Below, one piece after another: positions 42,217 to 50,919 of a DNA stretch of 64,000 nucleotides (positions are counted from its first letter, which is position 1; each line of letters begins with the position of its first letter). Origin of the DNA: an uncultured Kordia sp. Lineage in GTDB: Bacteria > Bacteroidota > Bacteroidia > Flavobacteriales > Flavobacteriaceae. The translations under genes were made by a program, and so were the position numbers. The stretch lies in the NCBI RefSeq assembly GCF_947489565.1, contig NZ_CANLEA010000001.1:549962-613961 (forward strand). Direction: 5' to 3'. The notes under the pieces are model-generated. The model ran no database searches. It worked only from the letters and a program-made list of their open reading frames with translations, and had not been told where the DNA came from.

Positions 42217-44838
42217 TTAAAATTGCTGTCCGATAATAAAGTGTGTTTCCCATCCGTTTCGTTGCGTAGTTCCTGGGATTGGATCAAATCCATATCCAAA
42301 GTCAATACCTAACAATCCAAATGCAGGCATAAATATACGTAATCCTGCACCAGCCGAGCGATTTAACTCAAACGGACTGTACTCTTTAAACGAATTAAAT
42401 GAGCCACCAGCCTCTAAAAACGCTAACGTATAAATAGAAGCAGTTTGCTTTAATGTAATCGGATAACGTAACTCTAACGAAAATTTATTGTAAATAGTAC
42501 CTCCATCTAAATCAGAAAGTGATTGATTTGGATATCCACGCAATGCAATTGCCTCTCTACCATCTAAACTGAAGTTACCTAATCCGTCTCCACCAACGAA
42601 GAATCTTTCGAAAGGAATGATCCCTCTATCGTTGTTATACGCGCCTAAGAACCCAAAATTAGCTTCTGTTTTTAAGACTAATTTGTCAACTACATTTTGG
42701 TACCAAGCACCTTTGAATTTAATTTTATAAAATTCTAACCATTTGAATTTTTCTTGATCAACTTTTCCTCTGTCAACGATAGAAACTTCTCCTGGTTCTA
42801 GTGTTGGACCTAAATTTGCAGGTTCTCCAGGTGTACTAGCATTTGCATTTAAGAAATTACCATTTGAATCTTTTAACTGATATTCATCTAAATTTTCTAA
42901 ATTTCCGTAATCTACGTTATTAAACAGGGAATAAGGTAAGGAAAGTTTTGCACTTACAGTAAATTCAGAACCTTGCATTGGGTAAATTGGGTTTGGACCC
43001 GATGAATTTCTCGTTAAAGCAACTGTGTAAGAGAAGTTGTTTGAGAATCCATCACCAAAGGTAAATAATCCTGTGTTATAATTTTTTAAGTTGTAATGTT
43101 GGAAACTTAACGCTTGTGATAATACAAAGTAATCATCAGGTTCAGCTAAACGTTTTGCCAATCCTACAGATAATCCTGTAATTAAGAAACGTCTGTCTTT
43201 GTCAGCATTGTTTGTTTGTGGATTGAATAAAAACTGTACTGTATGTGATAATGATGAAGTAAACTGTACTGGTTTTTTTCCTCCTAACCATGGTTCAGTA
43301 AATGAAAAACTAAAGGTTTGGAAAAATCTACTTGCTTGTGCACGTAATGCTAATTTTTGTCCATCACCTGTTGGTAAAGGTTTGTATGCATCACCATTGA
43401 ATAGGTTTCGAATAGAGAAGTTGTTAAACGACAGTCCTAAGGTTCCGATGAAACCTCCACCACCATAACCACCTTGTAGTTCTATCTGGCTTCCTCCGCG
43501 TTCTGCTAAGCTGTATTCTACATCAACAGTACCACTGTTTGGATCTGGATTTTTAATTTCTGGCTTGATTTGCTCAGCATCAAAGAATCCTAACTGACCT
43601 AATTCACGAATGGTACGAATGATTTTATCTTTACTATATAATTCTCCTGGTTTTGTTCTGATTTCACGATAGATTACGTGATCGTTTGTTTTTTCGTTAC
43701 CAACCACAGAGATATTGTTAAAGTAAGCTGGTTTTCCTTCAATGATACGAATTTCGAAGTTGATGGTGTCATTCTTCGCAGAAACCTCAACTGGGTTGAT
43801 ATTTGAGAATAAATATCCGTTGTTTTGGTACTGATTTGTTAAGTCTTGTGCATCAGGATCCGTTTCGTCAGAAATACGGTTTTCTAATAAGACACCATTA
43901 TAAGTATCTCCTTTTTTAATTCCTAACAAACTGCTTAACTGTCTGTCTGTATATACGGTGTTTCCTAAGAACGTAATGTCTCCAAAATAATACCTGTTTC
44001 CTTCTTCAAGCGCAATGTCAATATTTAATGTATTGTCGTCGTTCCAGCTAATAGAATCTCCAGTAATTCGCGCATCACGGAATCCGTTTTCCTTGTACTT
44101 TTCTATAATAGAGTTTAAATCTTCTTTATAATCTTCAGGAATGAATTTAGAAGCTTTAAAGATACGAAGTGGAAATTTTTCCTTCGTATTTTTCATTGCT
44201 CTACGAAGCTTTTTGTCTTTGAATTGTGTATTTCCAGTAAAACGAATGTTTTTTACTTTGATCTTTTTACCGCGATCTACATTTACAATCACCTTCATGT
44301 TATTCTTGGCGCTGTCTGTAGTATCTTGCTGAGTTGTGATATTAACTTTGGTACGGTAATATCCTTGTTTCTTATACTTATTTTCGATGTAGTTTTTAGT
44401 ATTTGCTAAGAAACTTTCTGTGATTTTCTTCCCTTTTTTCAATTCGGTTTCTTTGATCACAGTTGCGGCTTTATTTTCCTTTAATCCGCGAACTTCTATA
44501 TCTGATAATGTTGGTAATTCTTGAATGTTTAATTCTAAGAATATTTTATCACCTTCAATACGTTCTATATAGAAATTGATATCACTAAAAAGCTCTAATC
44601 CCCATAATTTTTTAATTACGGCACTAATTTCTTCTCCTGGAACTAAAATTTCCTGTCCTTCACGTAGTTGCGTGTACGTAATAACGGTTTGTTCGTTATA
44701 ACTTTTTAATCCAGTAACTTTAATGCCACCTATTGTATATTTCTTCCCTTTATCAAAAGTTGTTTCTTGTGCATAAGAGGCAATACTGCAAAAGAGTAAT
44801 AATAATAGTAATAATGATTTTAGGTATTTTTTTTGCAT
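42217..44838 (-). CDS. bamA: Outer-membrane protein assembly factor BamA
   Basis: BamA inserts beta-barrel proteins into the outer membrane. This 873-residue protein has a signal peptide (about 1-23, ASYAQ), five POTRA domains (about 30-440; for example IGGIKVTGLKSYNEQTVI and VKNIRFTGNTQFKDKKLRRAM) and a C-terminal 16-strand barrel. The barrel includes GGDGLGNFSLDGREAIALRGYPNQ, whose RGY matches the VRGF/Y motif of Omp85 proteins. ATG 44838 is chosen, 7 bases after the uppS stop; the longer frame would overlap uppS. It lies among ompH, uppS and porG genes, a set that as I recall is conserved in P. gingivalis. Confidence 0.96.
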   Translation of the reverse strand: MQKKYLKSLLLLLLLFCSIASYAQETTFDKGKKYTIGGIKVTGLKSYNEQTVITYTQLREGQEILVPGEEISAVIKKLWGLELFSDINFYIERIEGDKIFLELNIQELPTLSDIEVRGLKENKAATVIKETELKKGKKITESFLANTKNYIENKYKKQGYYRTKVNITTQQDTTDSAKNNMKVIVNVDRGKKIKVKNIRFTGNTQFKDKKLRRAMKNTKEKFPLRIFKASKFIPEDYKEDLNSIIEKYKENGFRDARITGDSISWNDDNTLNIDIALEEGNRYYFGDITFLGNTVYTDRQLSSLLGIKKGDTYNGVLLENRISDETDPDAQDLTNQYQNNGYLFSNINPVEVSAKNDTINFEIRIIEGKPAYFNNISVVGNEKTNDHVIYREIRTKPGELYSKDKIIRTIRELGQLGFFDAEQIKPEIKNPDPNSGTVDVEYSLAERGGSQIELQGGYGGGGFIGTLGLSFNNFSIRNLFNGDAYKPLPTGDGQKLALRAQASRFFQTFSFSFTEPWLGGKKPVQFTSSLSHTVQFLFNPQTNNADKDRRFLITGLSVGLAKRLAEPDDYFVLSQALSFQHYNLKNYNTGLFTFGDGFSNNFSYTVALTRNSSGPNPIYPMQGSEFTVSAKLSLPYSLFNNVDYGNLENLDEYQLKDSNGNFLNANASTPGEPANLGPTLEPGEVSIVDRGKVDQEKFKWLEFYKIKFKGAWYQNVVDKLVLKTEANFGFLGAYNNDRGIIPFERFFVGGDGLGNFSLDGREAIALRGYPNQSLSDLDGGTIYNKFSLELRYPITLKQTASIYTLAFLEAGGSFNSFKEYSPFELNRSAGAGLRIFMPAFGLLGIDFGYGFDPIPGTTQRNGWETHFIIGQQF

Positions 44839-44845
44839 TAAAATT

Positions 44846-45586
44846 CTAATTAATTTGTTCGCTTGTTTTTCCAAATCTTCGTTCTCTATTTTGATAATTA
44901 ATCAACGCTTCATATAAGTCTTCCTTGCTAAAATCTGGCCATAATACATCGGTAAAATACAGTTCAGCATAGGCAATTTGCCATAGTAAAAAGTTACTGA
45001 TACGATGTTCTCCACTAGTACGTATAAGTAAATCTACATCTGGTAAATTTTGCGTGTAAAGATGCTGATTAATAATGGATTCGTCAATAGATTCCAAAGA
45101 AATTATATTATTTTTAACTTTCTCACATATTTCTTTAACAGCATTTTTAAGTTCTTCTCTTGAACCATAGCTCAATGCTAGTGTTAATGTCATGTGTGTG
45201 TTATCTTTTGTCTTCTCTATAACCTCAAATAATTCTTTTTTAGCCTTCTTTGGAAGTGTATCTAAAGAGCCAATAGCTTGTAATTTGATGTTGTTTTTAA
45301 GGAGTATTTTGAGTTCTTTTCGCAGTGAAGAAACTAAGAGTCGCATTAAGGCTTCTACTTCAAGTCTTGGACGATTCCAATTTTCAGTAGAAAACGCATA
45401 TAATGTTAAATTTTTAATACCGAGTTCGGCACTTGTTTCCACAATTCGTCGTACAGATTTAGTACCATTTTCATGACCAAATACACGAAGTTTTCCTTTC
45501 TGTTTTGCCCACCGACCATTTCCGTCCATAATAATGGCTAAATGTTTCGGTAAAAAGTCTTTCTGTATTTTTTCGACTAAACTCAT
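44846..45586 (-). CDS. uppS: Isoprenyl transferase (undecaprenyl diphosphate synthase)
   Basis: Makes undecaprenyl diphosphate, the lipid carrier for peptidoglycan and surface polysaccharides. The 246-residue length is usual. The catalytic Asp is D21 in IIMDGNGRWAKQKG; other conserved blocks are LTLYAFSTENWNRP and the C-terminal DLLIRTSGEHRISNFLLWQIAYAELYF with its Arg residues binding diphosphate. It lies in the porG-bamA run. Placement with bamA links envelope lipid supply to outer-membrane assembly. Confidence 0.96.
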   Translation of the reverse strand: MSLVEKIQKDFLPKHLAIIMDGNGRWAKQKGKLRVFGHENGTKSVRRIVETSAELGIKNLTLYAFSTENWNRPRLEVEALMRLLVSSLRKELKILLKNNIKLQAIGSLDTLPKKAKKELFEVIEKTKDNTHMTLTLALSYGSREELKNAVKEICEKVKNNIISLESIDESIINQHLYTQNLPDVDLLIRTSGEHRISNFLLWQIAYAELYFTDVLWPDFSKEDLYEALINYQNRERRFGKTSEQIN

Positions 45587-45606
45587 TCGTATTTTTGCTT
45601 GCTACA

Positions 45607-46293
45607 CTAGTAACAATAACAGGGTTTTTTTCCAAAGGTATATGTAAGGGTAATTCCCGTATACATATACCAATCGTTACTATTTATATTTCCAAACTTC
45701 AAATTGTCAAAATCTTCTTTGTCATTTACTGGATTGCTTCCATCAATATCGTCGGTAAACGTATATCGTGCTCCAAGTTCAAGACCTAAGATCCATTTAT
45801 CTGAAATAGTCATTTTGTATCCTAATACCATCGGAATGGCAAAGGTATTGTCATCTCCATAAGGAACAATTCTTCCATTTTCTAAAAATAAGGTGTCATA
45901 ATTAAAATATGAAACACCTGTATATAAATATGGTGCAGCTTGCGGATCTGTATCATGTAAATTAAATTCCCAGAAGGTAAACTCAACACCAACGGAGAAT
46001 TCTGTAATTGTATTTGTAAATTGTAATCCACGCAATTGTCTTGCTGGATCGTCCGATTTAATATCTTTTCCTTCTAAAAGTGTTCGGGTAATAGACGCTC
46101 TAAATGAATGTCTTTCACTTCTATTCCATTTATAAATAGCTCCATACGCTAAATGGTTAGGATTTATGTACTGTGTTGATCCCACATCTCCAATAAAATT
46201 ACTGTAGCCAATATATCCTCCAATTTCATGGAGTTGTGCATTCATCGTTTGGGCTAAAGCAAAAGCAACCAACATTATAACGAGTCTTCTCAT
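45607..46293 (-). CDS. DUF6089 outer-membrane protein, PorG-like
   Basis: A 228-residue outer-membrane beta-barrel with a signal peptide (about 1-19, TMNAQ). LHEIGGYIGYSNFIGDVG and the terminal strand MYTGITLTYTFGKKPCYCY are typical of DUF6089, the family of the type IX secretion protein PorG. In P. gingivalis PorG is, as I recall, encoded beside uppS, bamA and two ompH genes, the order seen here, which supports orthology. ATG 46293 follows a good promoter; an in-frame TTG at 46302 lies too close to the transcription start. Direct evidence for a secretion role is lacking, hence no symbol. Confidence 0.8.
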   Translation of the reverse strand: MRRLVIMLVAFALAQTMNAQLHEIGGYIGYSNFIGDVGSTQYINPNHLAYGAIYKWNRSERHSFRASITRTLLEGKDIKSDDPARQLRGLQFTNTITEFSVGVEFTFWEFNLHDTDPQAAPYLYTGVSYFNYDTLFLENGRIVPYGDDNTFAIPMVLGYKMTISDKWILGLELGARYTFTDDIDGSNPVNDKEDFDNLKFGNINSNDWYMYTGITLTYTFGKKPCYCY

Positions 46294-46309
46294 AGGTATC
46301 AAAAGTTTG

Positions 46310-46340
46310 CAAATATAGTATTCTATTTTGTTATAGGCAA
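46310..46340 (-). promoter_or_regulatory. Promoter of the porG-uppS-bamA-ompH-ompH operon
   Basis: On the minus strand: TTG (46340-46338), 20-base spacer, TATATTTG (46317-46310), 16 bases before the ATG. Full match to TTG-N19/20-TAnnTTTG. Confidence 0.8.
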
Positions 46341-46392
46341 TTGAAAAATAAGCCTATGGCTTTTAAACATAATTTGCAGGATTTTATTGCTC

Positions 46393-47277
46393 TTAATTTC
46401 GTTTATCTTCGCCCCAAAGAAGTTTTTTGCGGAGTGTCTTTAAGAAACTCTGCCCTTCAAGTTCTACAAGCTTCACATTAAATGGTGCTTTTTTTATGGT
46501 AATTATGCTGTTTATATTAACTGTTGCGATGCGAGAATCTAAAGAAATGAGGTGTTTGTCTTCACGACCAGAAACTTCCAATCGGATGGTTGTATGATCA
46601 GGAATTACCAACGGTCGTGCGTTTAAGTTATGTGGCGCTATTGGTGTCAACACAAAATTATTGTTATTTGGTGTAATTACAGGTCCGCCACAACTTAAGG
46701 AATATCCTGTAGAACCTGTCGGTGTTGCTACAATTAAACCATCTGCCCAATACGACGTTAAATATTCATCATTCAAATGTGTTCTTACTGTAATCATAGA
46801 AGTGGTGTCTTTTCGTGCCACCGTAACTTCGTTTAAAGCAAAATTCATGTCAACAATGTCTTCATTGGTAGGAGATGTTTCTACAGCGAGGACACTACGC
46901 TCAACAATTGTATATTTTTTTTCAACAATTTTAGCAATGGCTTCCTGAATTTCTTCTTTTTGAATGGTTGCTAAAAAACCGAGTCTTCCCGTATTGATTC
47001 CTATAATAGGAATGTTTAAATCTTGCACAAGTGTAATGGTTCTTAAAATAGTTCCATCGCCACCAATGCTGAAAAACAAATCAAATGAGTCGTCTAAATC
47101 AGTATAAGATTCAAACGTTTTGTAGGTTTCTGTAACTTGAATTTTCGCTGAAAAAATGTCGTAGTATTTTTTTTCAATATAAATATCGACACCATATTGT
47201 TGTAAGTTTTGCAACAAATAGCTAATATACTCACCTGAGTTTTTGTGGTAAAATTGACCGTAAATACCAATCTTCAT
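46393..47277 (-). CDS. nadK: NAD kinase
   Basis: Phosphorylates NAD to NADP. The 294-residue protein has the ATP-NAD kinase core with GGDGT at 72-76 (FSIGGDGTILRT), the NE/D region MNFALNEVTVARKDT, and the C-terminal GSTGYSLSCGGP that binds NAD. The N-terminal strand MKIGIYGQFYHKN and IPIIGINTGRLGFL are also typical. It begins 3 bases after the CBS-domain gene, so the two share a transcript. Confidence 0.96.
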   Translation of the reverse strand: MKIGIYGQFYHKNSGEYISYLLQNLQQYGVDIYIEKKYYDIFSAKIQVTETYKTFESYTDLDDSFDLFFSIGGDGTILRTITLVQDLNIPIIGINTGRLGFLATIQKEEIQEAIAKIVEKKYTIVERSVLAVETSPTNEDIVDMNFALNEVTVARKDTTSMITVRTHLNDEYLTSYWADGLIVATPTGSTGYSLSCGGPVITPNNNNFVLTPIAPHNLNARPLVIPDHTTIRLEVSGREDKHLISLDSRIATVNINSIITIKKAPFNVKLVELEGQSFLKTLRKKLLWGEDKRN

Positions 47278-47280
47278 GAT

Positions 47281-47937
47281 CTAAATATTCAAGTATTTAT
47301 CTAAATATTCTGAGCGTTCTTTTAAATTTTGCATATACGTATCTTCTGCAAATTCAGAGACAATATTATAACTATATCTTCTAAATGACTGTACAATTTC
47401 GTTCAAGCCTGCATTATTCAACTTTAAAGTTACTTGTACAACATCGCGCTCTACCTTTGAAATAAATGCGCCTAGCAAACGTGCATTGTTCGATTCTACA
47501 ATTTGACTGATTTCACTAAAAGAATAATCTTTAATTCCTTTTTCAACAACCAATACACTTCCTAACTCGTGTAAAAAAGGTGTATCGTTGAAGATACTAA
47601 TGATATCATTCAATTCATAATAACCTACATAATCGTTCTTTTCATTCAAAATAGGCATAATATTCGACGAGTTTTGAGCAAACGCTTCCAAGACGTCAAT
47701 CCAATTGGTTTGTTTGCGTACAAAAAACTGTTCTAGTGCATAACGACATTCACTAATTAGTTTGTCGCCTTCAAAACAATGTGAATCTGTCTCAGACAAA
47801 CATCCTAAATACACGCCATTATCTGAAATGGGAATGTGTGAAAAAGTAAGTTGATTAAAAACCAGTTGAGCTTCTTTTACAGCATCATTAATAGACAATG
47901 GTTTCACATCATTCAATATATATTGTGCAATATTCAT
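47281..47937 (-). CDS. CBS-domain protein
   Basis: A 218-residue soluble protein with two CBS motifs (about 5-60 and 75-125; for example VNQLTFSHIPISDNGVYLGCLSETD and NSSNIMPILNEKNDYVGYYELNDIISIF) followed by an ACT-like C-terminal part (about 133-205). CBS pairs bind adenosine nucleotides and regulate partners. It lies immediately before nadK, suggesting control by nucleotides, but the partner is not known. It is a common nadK neighbour in flavobacteria as I recall. Confidence 0.85.
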   Translation of the reverse strand: MNIAQYILNDVKPLSINDAVKEAQLVFNQLTFSHIPISDNGVYLGCLSETDSHCFEGDKLISECRYALEQFFVRKQTNWIDVLEAFAQNSSNIMPILNEKNDYVGYYELNDIISIFNDTPFLHELGSVLVVEKGIKDYSFSEISQIVESNNARLLGAFISKVERDVVQVTLKLNNAGLNEIVQSFRRYSYNIVSEFAEDTYMQNLKERSEYLDKYLNI

Positions 47938-47999
47938 AGAACAAAAGATTAAGTGCGCAAATTAATTAAAAATTACTACTTCTAAGCATGCTAAGTTTG

Positions 48000-48007
48000 T
48001 ATTTTTG
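48000..48007 (+). promoter_or_regulatory. Possible -7 element for pdxJ
   Basis: TATTTTTG fits TAnnTTTG and lies 24 bases before the pdxJ ATG; no TTG at -33. Confidence 0.45.
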
Positions 48008-48031
48008 TGCTCAGTTTAAAAATATAGCGCA

Positions 48032-48751
48032 ATGACAACGAAACTAAGTGTGAACATTAATAAAATAGCTACGTTGCGAAACTCTCGAGGTGGCGATGTT
48101 CCTAATTTGATAAAATTTGCAAAAGATGTACAGGAATATGGTGCAGAAGGAATTACCATTCATCCTCGACCAGACGAGCGTCATATTCGTTACCAAGATG
48201 CTCGTGATTTAAAACCAATTGTGCACACAGAATATAATATAGAAGGAAATCCAATTCAAAAGTTCATGGATTTAGTCCTAGAAGTAAAACCTACACAGGT
48301 GACCTTGGTGCCAGATGCGGTAGATGCCATTACTTCAAATGCGGGTTGGGATACGATCAAGCATAAAGATTTTTTAACGGAAGTGATTTCCGAATTCAAA
48401 AACAACGGAATCCGTACGTCAATATTTGTCGATCCTGTATTAGAAATGATTGATGGCGCCAAAGCAGTAGGAACCGATCGTATTGAATTGTACACAGAAG
48501 AGTTTGCACATCAATACAGTTTGGGAAATACAAAAGCGATTCAACCTTATGTTGATTGCGCGGTACGATCTAACGAATTGGGAATTGGTGTAAATGCTGG
48601 TCACGATTTAAGTCTAGATAACATTGCTTTCTTCGCCAAAGAAATTCCAGGATTGTTAGAAGTTTCTATTGGACATGCGTTAATTTCTGAGTCTTTATAC
48701 TTAGGAGTTGAAAATGTTGTCAATATGTATCTCAATAAATTAAAGTCATGA
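48032..48751 (+). CDS. pdxJ: Pyridoxine 5'-phosphate synthase
   Basis: Condenses 1-deoxyxylulose 5-phosphate with 3-amino-2-oxopropyl phosphate, giving pyridoxine phosphate (vitamin B6 pathway). The 239-residue TIM barrel has LSVNINKIATLRNSRGGDVPN, GITIHPRPDERHIRYQD, QVTLVPDAVDAITS and GVNAGHDLSLDN, which hold the family's phosphate and catalytic residues (His in HPRPDERHI, Glu in VTLVPD region). Its last 4 bases overlap the hydrolase start (ATGA), suggesting coupling. PdxA is not in the window. Confidence 0.95.
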   Translation: MTTKLSVNINKIATLRNSRGGDVPNLIKFAKDVQEYGAEGITIHPRPDERHIRYQDARDLKPIVHTEYNIEGNPIQKFMDLVLEVKPTQVTLVPDAVDAITSNAGWDTIKHKDFLTEVISEFKNNGIRTSIFVDPVLEMIDGAKAVGTDRIELYTEEFAHQYSLGNTKAIQPYVDCAVRSNELGIGVNAGHDLSLDNIAFFAKEIPGLLEVSIGHALISESLYLGVENVVNMYLNKLKS

Positions 48752-49518
48752 TTTTACATTCTAATGTCATTGGAGACGAAGGCAAACCCTTATTAATTTT
48801 ACATGGTTTCTTGGGAATGTCCGATAACTGGAAAACGCTCGGAAAGAAATTTGCGGCTTCAGGTTTTCAGGCACATTTAATTGATCAGCGAAATCATGGA
48901 CGTAGTTTTCATTCAGATGAATTTGACTATGATCTCCTTGCGGAAGATTTAAAACGATATTGCGATCATTACAATTTGGAACATATTTCATTAATAGGGC
49001 ATTCTATGGGTGGAAAAACAGCTATGCTATTTGCTGTGAATTATCCAGAAATGCTAGATAAACTCATCATTGTAGATATTGGGCCAAAATTTTATCCAAC
49101 ACATCACGAGCAAATATTAGCTGGGTTAGCTGCCATTGAGCAAGAAACACTGACCAGTAGAAGTGCGGCAGAAGAGATTATGGAGCAATATGTACATGAA
49201 TTTGGAACGCGTCAATTCTTACTCAAAAATTTATATTGGCAAGCAGATAAGACTTTAGGCTTACGTATCAACTTAAAATCATTAATTGAAAACGTAGAAG
49301 AAGTCGGAGAGCCACTTTCTAGTTTTTCGATTTATGAAAAAGAAACCTTGTTCTTAAAAGGAGATAAATCAGAGTATATTCTAACAGGTGATGAAAAAAT
49401 AATACAACAACATTTTCCGAAAGCTACGATCCAAGAAATATCAAATGCAGGGCATTGGCTACATGCTGAAAATCCGAAAGAATTTTTTGAAAAATCCTTG
49501 CTTTTTTTGAATTCTTAA
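48748..49518 (+). CDS. Alpha/beta hydrolase (YbfF-like)
   Basis: A 256-residue alpha/beta-hydrolase. The nucleophile S86 sits in the elbow GHSMGGK; the oxyanion region is LLILHGFLGMSDNWKTLG, and HLIDQRNHGRSFHSDEFDY is the strand-4 signature of the YbfF/esterase group. The catalytic His is in ISNAGHWLHAENPKEF near the end. Substrate is unknown; members cleave short-chain acyl esters. It is translated together with pdxJ through an ATGA overlap, but no pathway link is established. Confidence 0.9.
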   Translation: MILHSNVIGDEGKPLLILHGFLGMSDNWKTLGKKFAASGFQAHLIDQRNHGRSFHSDEFDYDLLAEDLKRYCDHYNLEHISLIGHSMGGKTAMLFAVNYPEMLDKLIIVDIGPKFYPTHHEQILAGLAAIEQETLTSRSAAEEIMEQYVHEFGTRQFLLKNLYWQADKTLGLRINLKSLIENVEEVGEPLSSFSIYEKETLFLKGDKSEYILTGDEKIIQQHFPKATIQEISNAGHWLHAENPKEFFEKSLLFLNS

Positions 49519-49565
49519 GAATCGCTTTAAATTTACTATGAATGCATAATAAATTCGTTTAATCC

Positions 49566-49595
49566 TTGTATTTATCATAATTTATACTAATTTTG
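49566..49595 (+). promoter_or_regulatory. Promoter of the FadL-type porin gene
   Basis: TTG (49566-49568), 19-base spacer, TAATTTTG (49588-49595), followed by a 51-base A/T-rich leader with ATTAACCTTAAA before ATG 49647. Confidence 0.75.
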
Positions 49596-49646
49596 AAGCT
49601 CTGATTTTACAAAAAATTAACCTTAAATCAACAATTTTTATTTATT

Positions 49647-50900
49647 ATGAAGAAACTATTATTGGTACTGACCATCGCGTTTTCGGCTTCGGTAGTGTAT
49701 GCTGGAGGATATAGAGTCGGAGTACAGGGTCATAAGCAATTGGCAATGGGACATACGGGAGTTGCAGTCGTAACAAGTGCGGAATCAGCATTTTTCAATC
49801 CTGCAGGTTTGGTATATTTAGATGGAGAGCTTAACGTATCACTGGGAGCAGCAGTTGTGCTTTCAAATACATCGTATCAAAACAGAGAGTTCGGATATTC
49901 GGCAGAAGCAGATAATCCAGTTGGAACTCCGTTTTATGCATATGGTGCTTATAAAATTAACGATTGGTTATCTGCAGGTTTAGCAGTCTATACACCTTAC
50001 GGAAGTAGGGTAGAGTGGCCAACAGATTGGGATGGATCACATTTAGTAAACCAAATTGAATTATCGGCAATTTTTGTACAGCCAACATTGGCAATTAAAA
50101 TTTCTGATAAATTAAGTATTGGTGGTGGACCAATTTATGTGTCTGGAGCTGTAAACTTTAATAGAAACTTATCAAGAAGTTTAACAGATGAAGCAGGAAA
50201 TCGTTCCAATGTAACTATTGATGCTTCAGGAATCAACGCTTGGGGATATTCTGTAGGAGCTATGTTTCGTCCAACAGAAGACATCAATTTAGGATTTAAC
50301 TATCGTTCAAAAATTGACATGGACGTAGAACGTGGAGATGGAACGGCAGATTTTGAAAACTTGCCAGGAGCATTAGCGCCAGGTTTCCCTGATGGAGACT
50401 TTACAGCATCTTTGCCTTTGCCAGCAGAATTAACTTTCGGAGCTTCTTTTAAGCCAGCAGACAAATGGTTAGTTGCTTTCGATTATACAAGAACATTTTG
50501 GGATGCGTACAAATCATTAGATGTTCAGTTCTTTAATTCGGCAGGATTATCTAGAAACCCAAGAAACTACAAAAACTCATCGATCTATAAAATTGGAGCG
50601 CAGTACGATGCTACGCAAAAAGTAACTGTTAGAGCAGGTTTTTACTATGATGAATCTCCAATTAGAGATGGATTCTTCGCGCCAGAAACACCAAGACCAG
50701 ATTCAGTAAACTTTACAGCTGGTTTCTCATATAACCTAAACAGTAGATGGGCAATTGATGCCTCTGTATTATATGTACATTCAAATGAAGTGGACAACTC
50801 GTACGATCATTTTGTAGAAGCAGGTCAAAAATTGACTTTTGGAGGAGAATACAAATCGAATGCTTTAGTAGCAGGAATTGGAGTGTCGTACAAATTATAA
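49647..50900 (+). CDS. FadL/OmpP1/TodX family outer-membrane transporter
   Basis: A 417-residue outer-membrane protein for hydrophobic compounds such as long-chain fatty acids. Signal peptide to about residue 19 (VVYAGG). The family start GGYRVGVQGHKQLAMGHTGVAV and ESAFFNPAGLVYL, including the NPAG motif, are clear. The barrel ends in GIGVSYKL. It overlaps nothing and is followed after 19 bases by an SGNH lipoprotein gene, a recurring flavobacterial pair; a lipid-related role for both is plausible. Confidence 0.93.
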   Translation: MKKLLLVLTIAFSASVVYAGGYRVGVQGHKQLAMGHTGVAVVTSAESAFFNPAGLVYLDGELNVSLGAAVVLSNTSYQNREFGYSAEADNPVGTPFYAYGAYKINDWLSAGLAVYTPYGSRVEWPTDWDGSHLVNQIELSAIFVQPTLAIKISDKLSIGGGPIYVSGAVNFNRNLSRSLTDEAGNRSNVTIDASGINAWGYSVGAMFRPTEDINLGFNYRSKIDMDVERGDGTADFENLPGALAPGFPDGDFTASLPLPAELTFGASFKPADKWLVAFDYTRTFWDAYKSLDVQFFNSAGLSRNPRNYKNSSIYKIGAQYDATQKVTVRAGFYYDESPIRDGFFAPETPRPDSVNFTAGFSYNLNSRWAIDASVLYVHSNEVDNSYDHFVEAGQKLTFGGEYKSNALVAGIGVSYKL

Positions 50901-50919
50901 TATCAAAGAGCAGAAAAAG

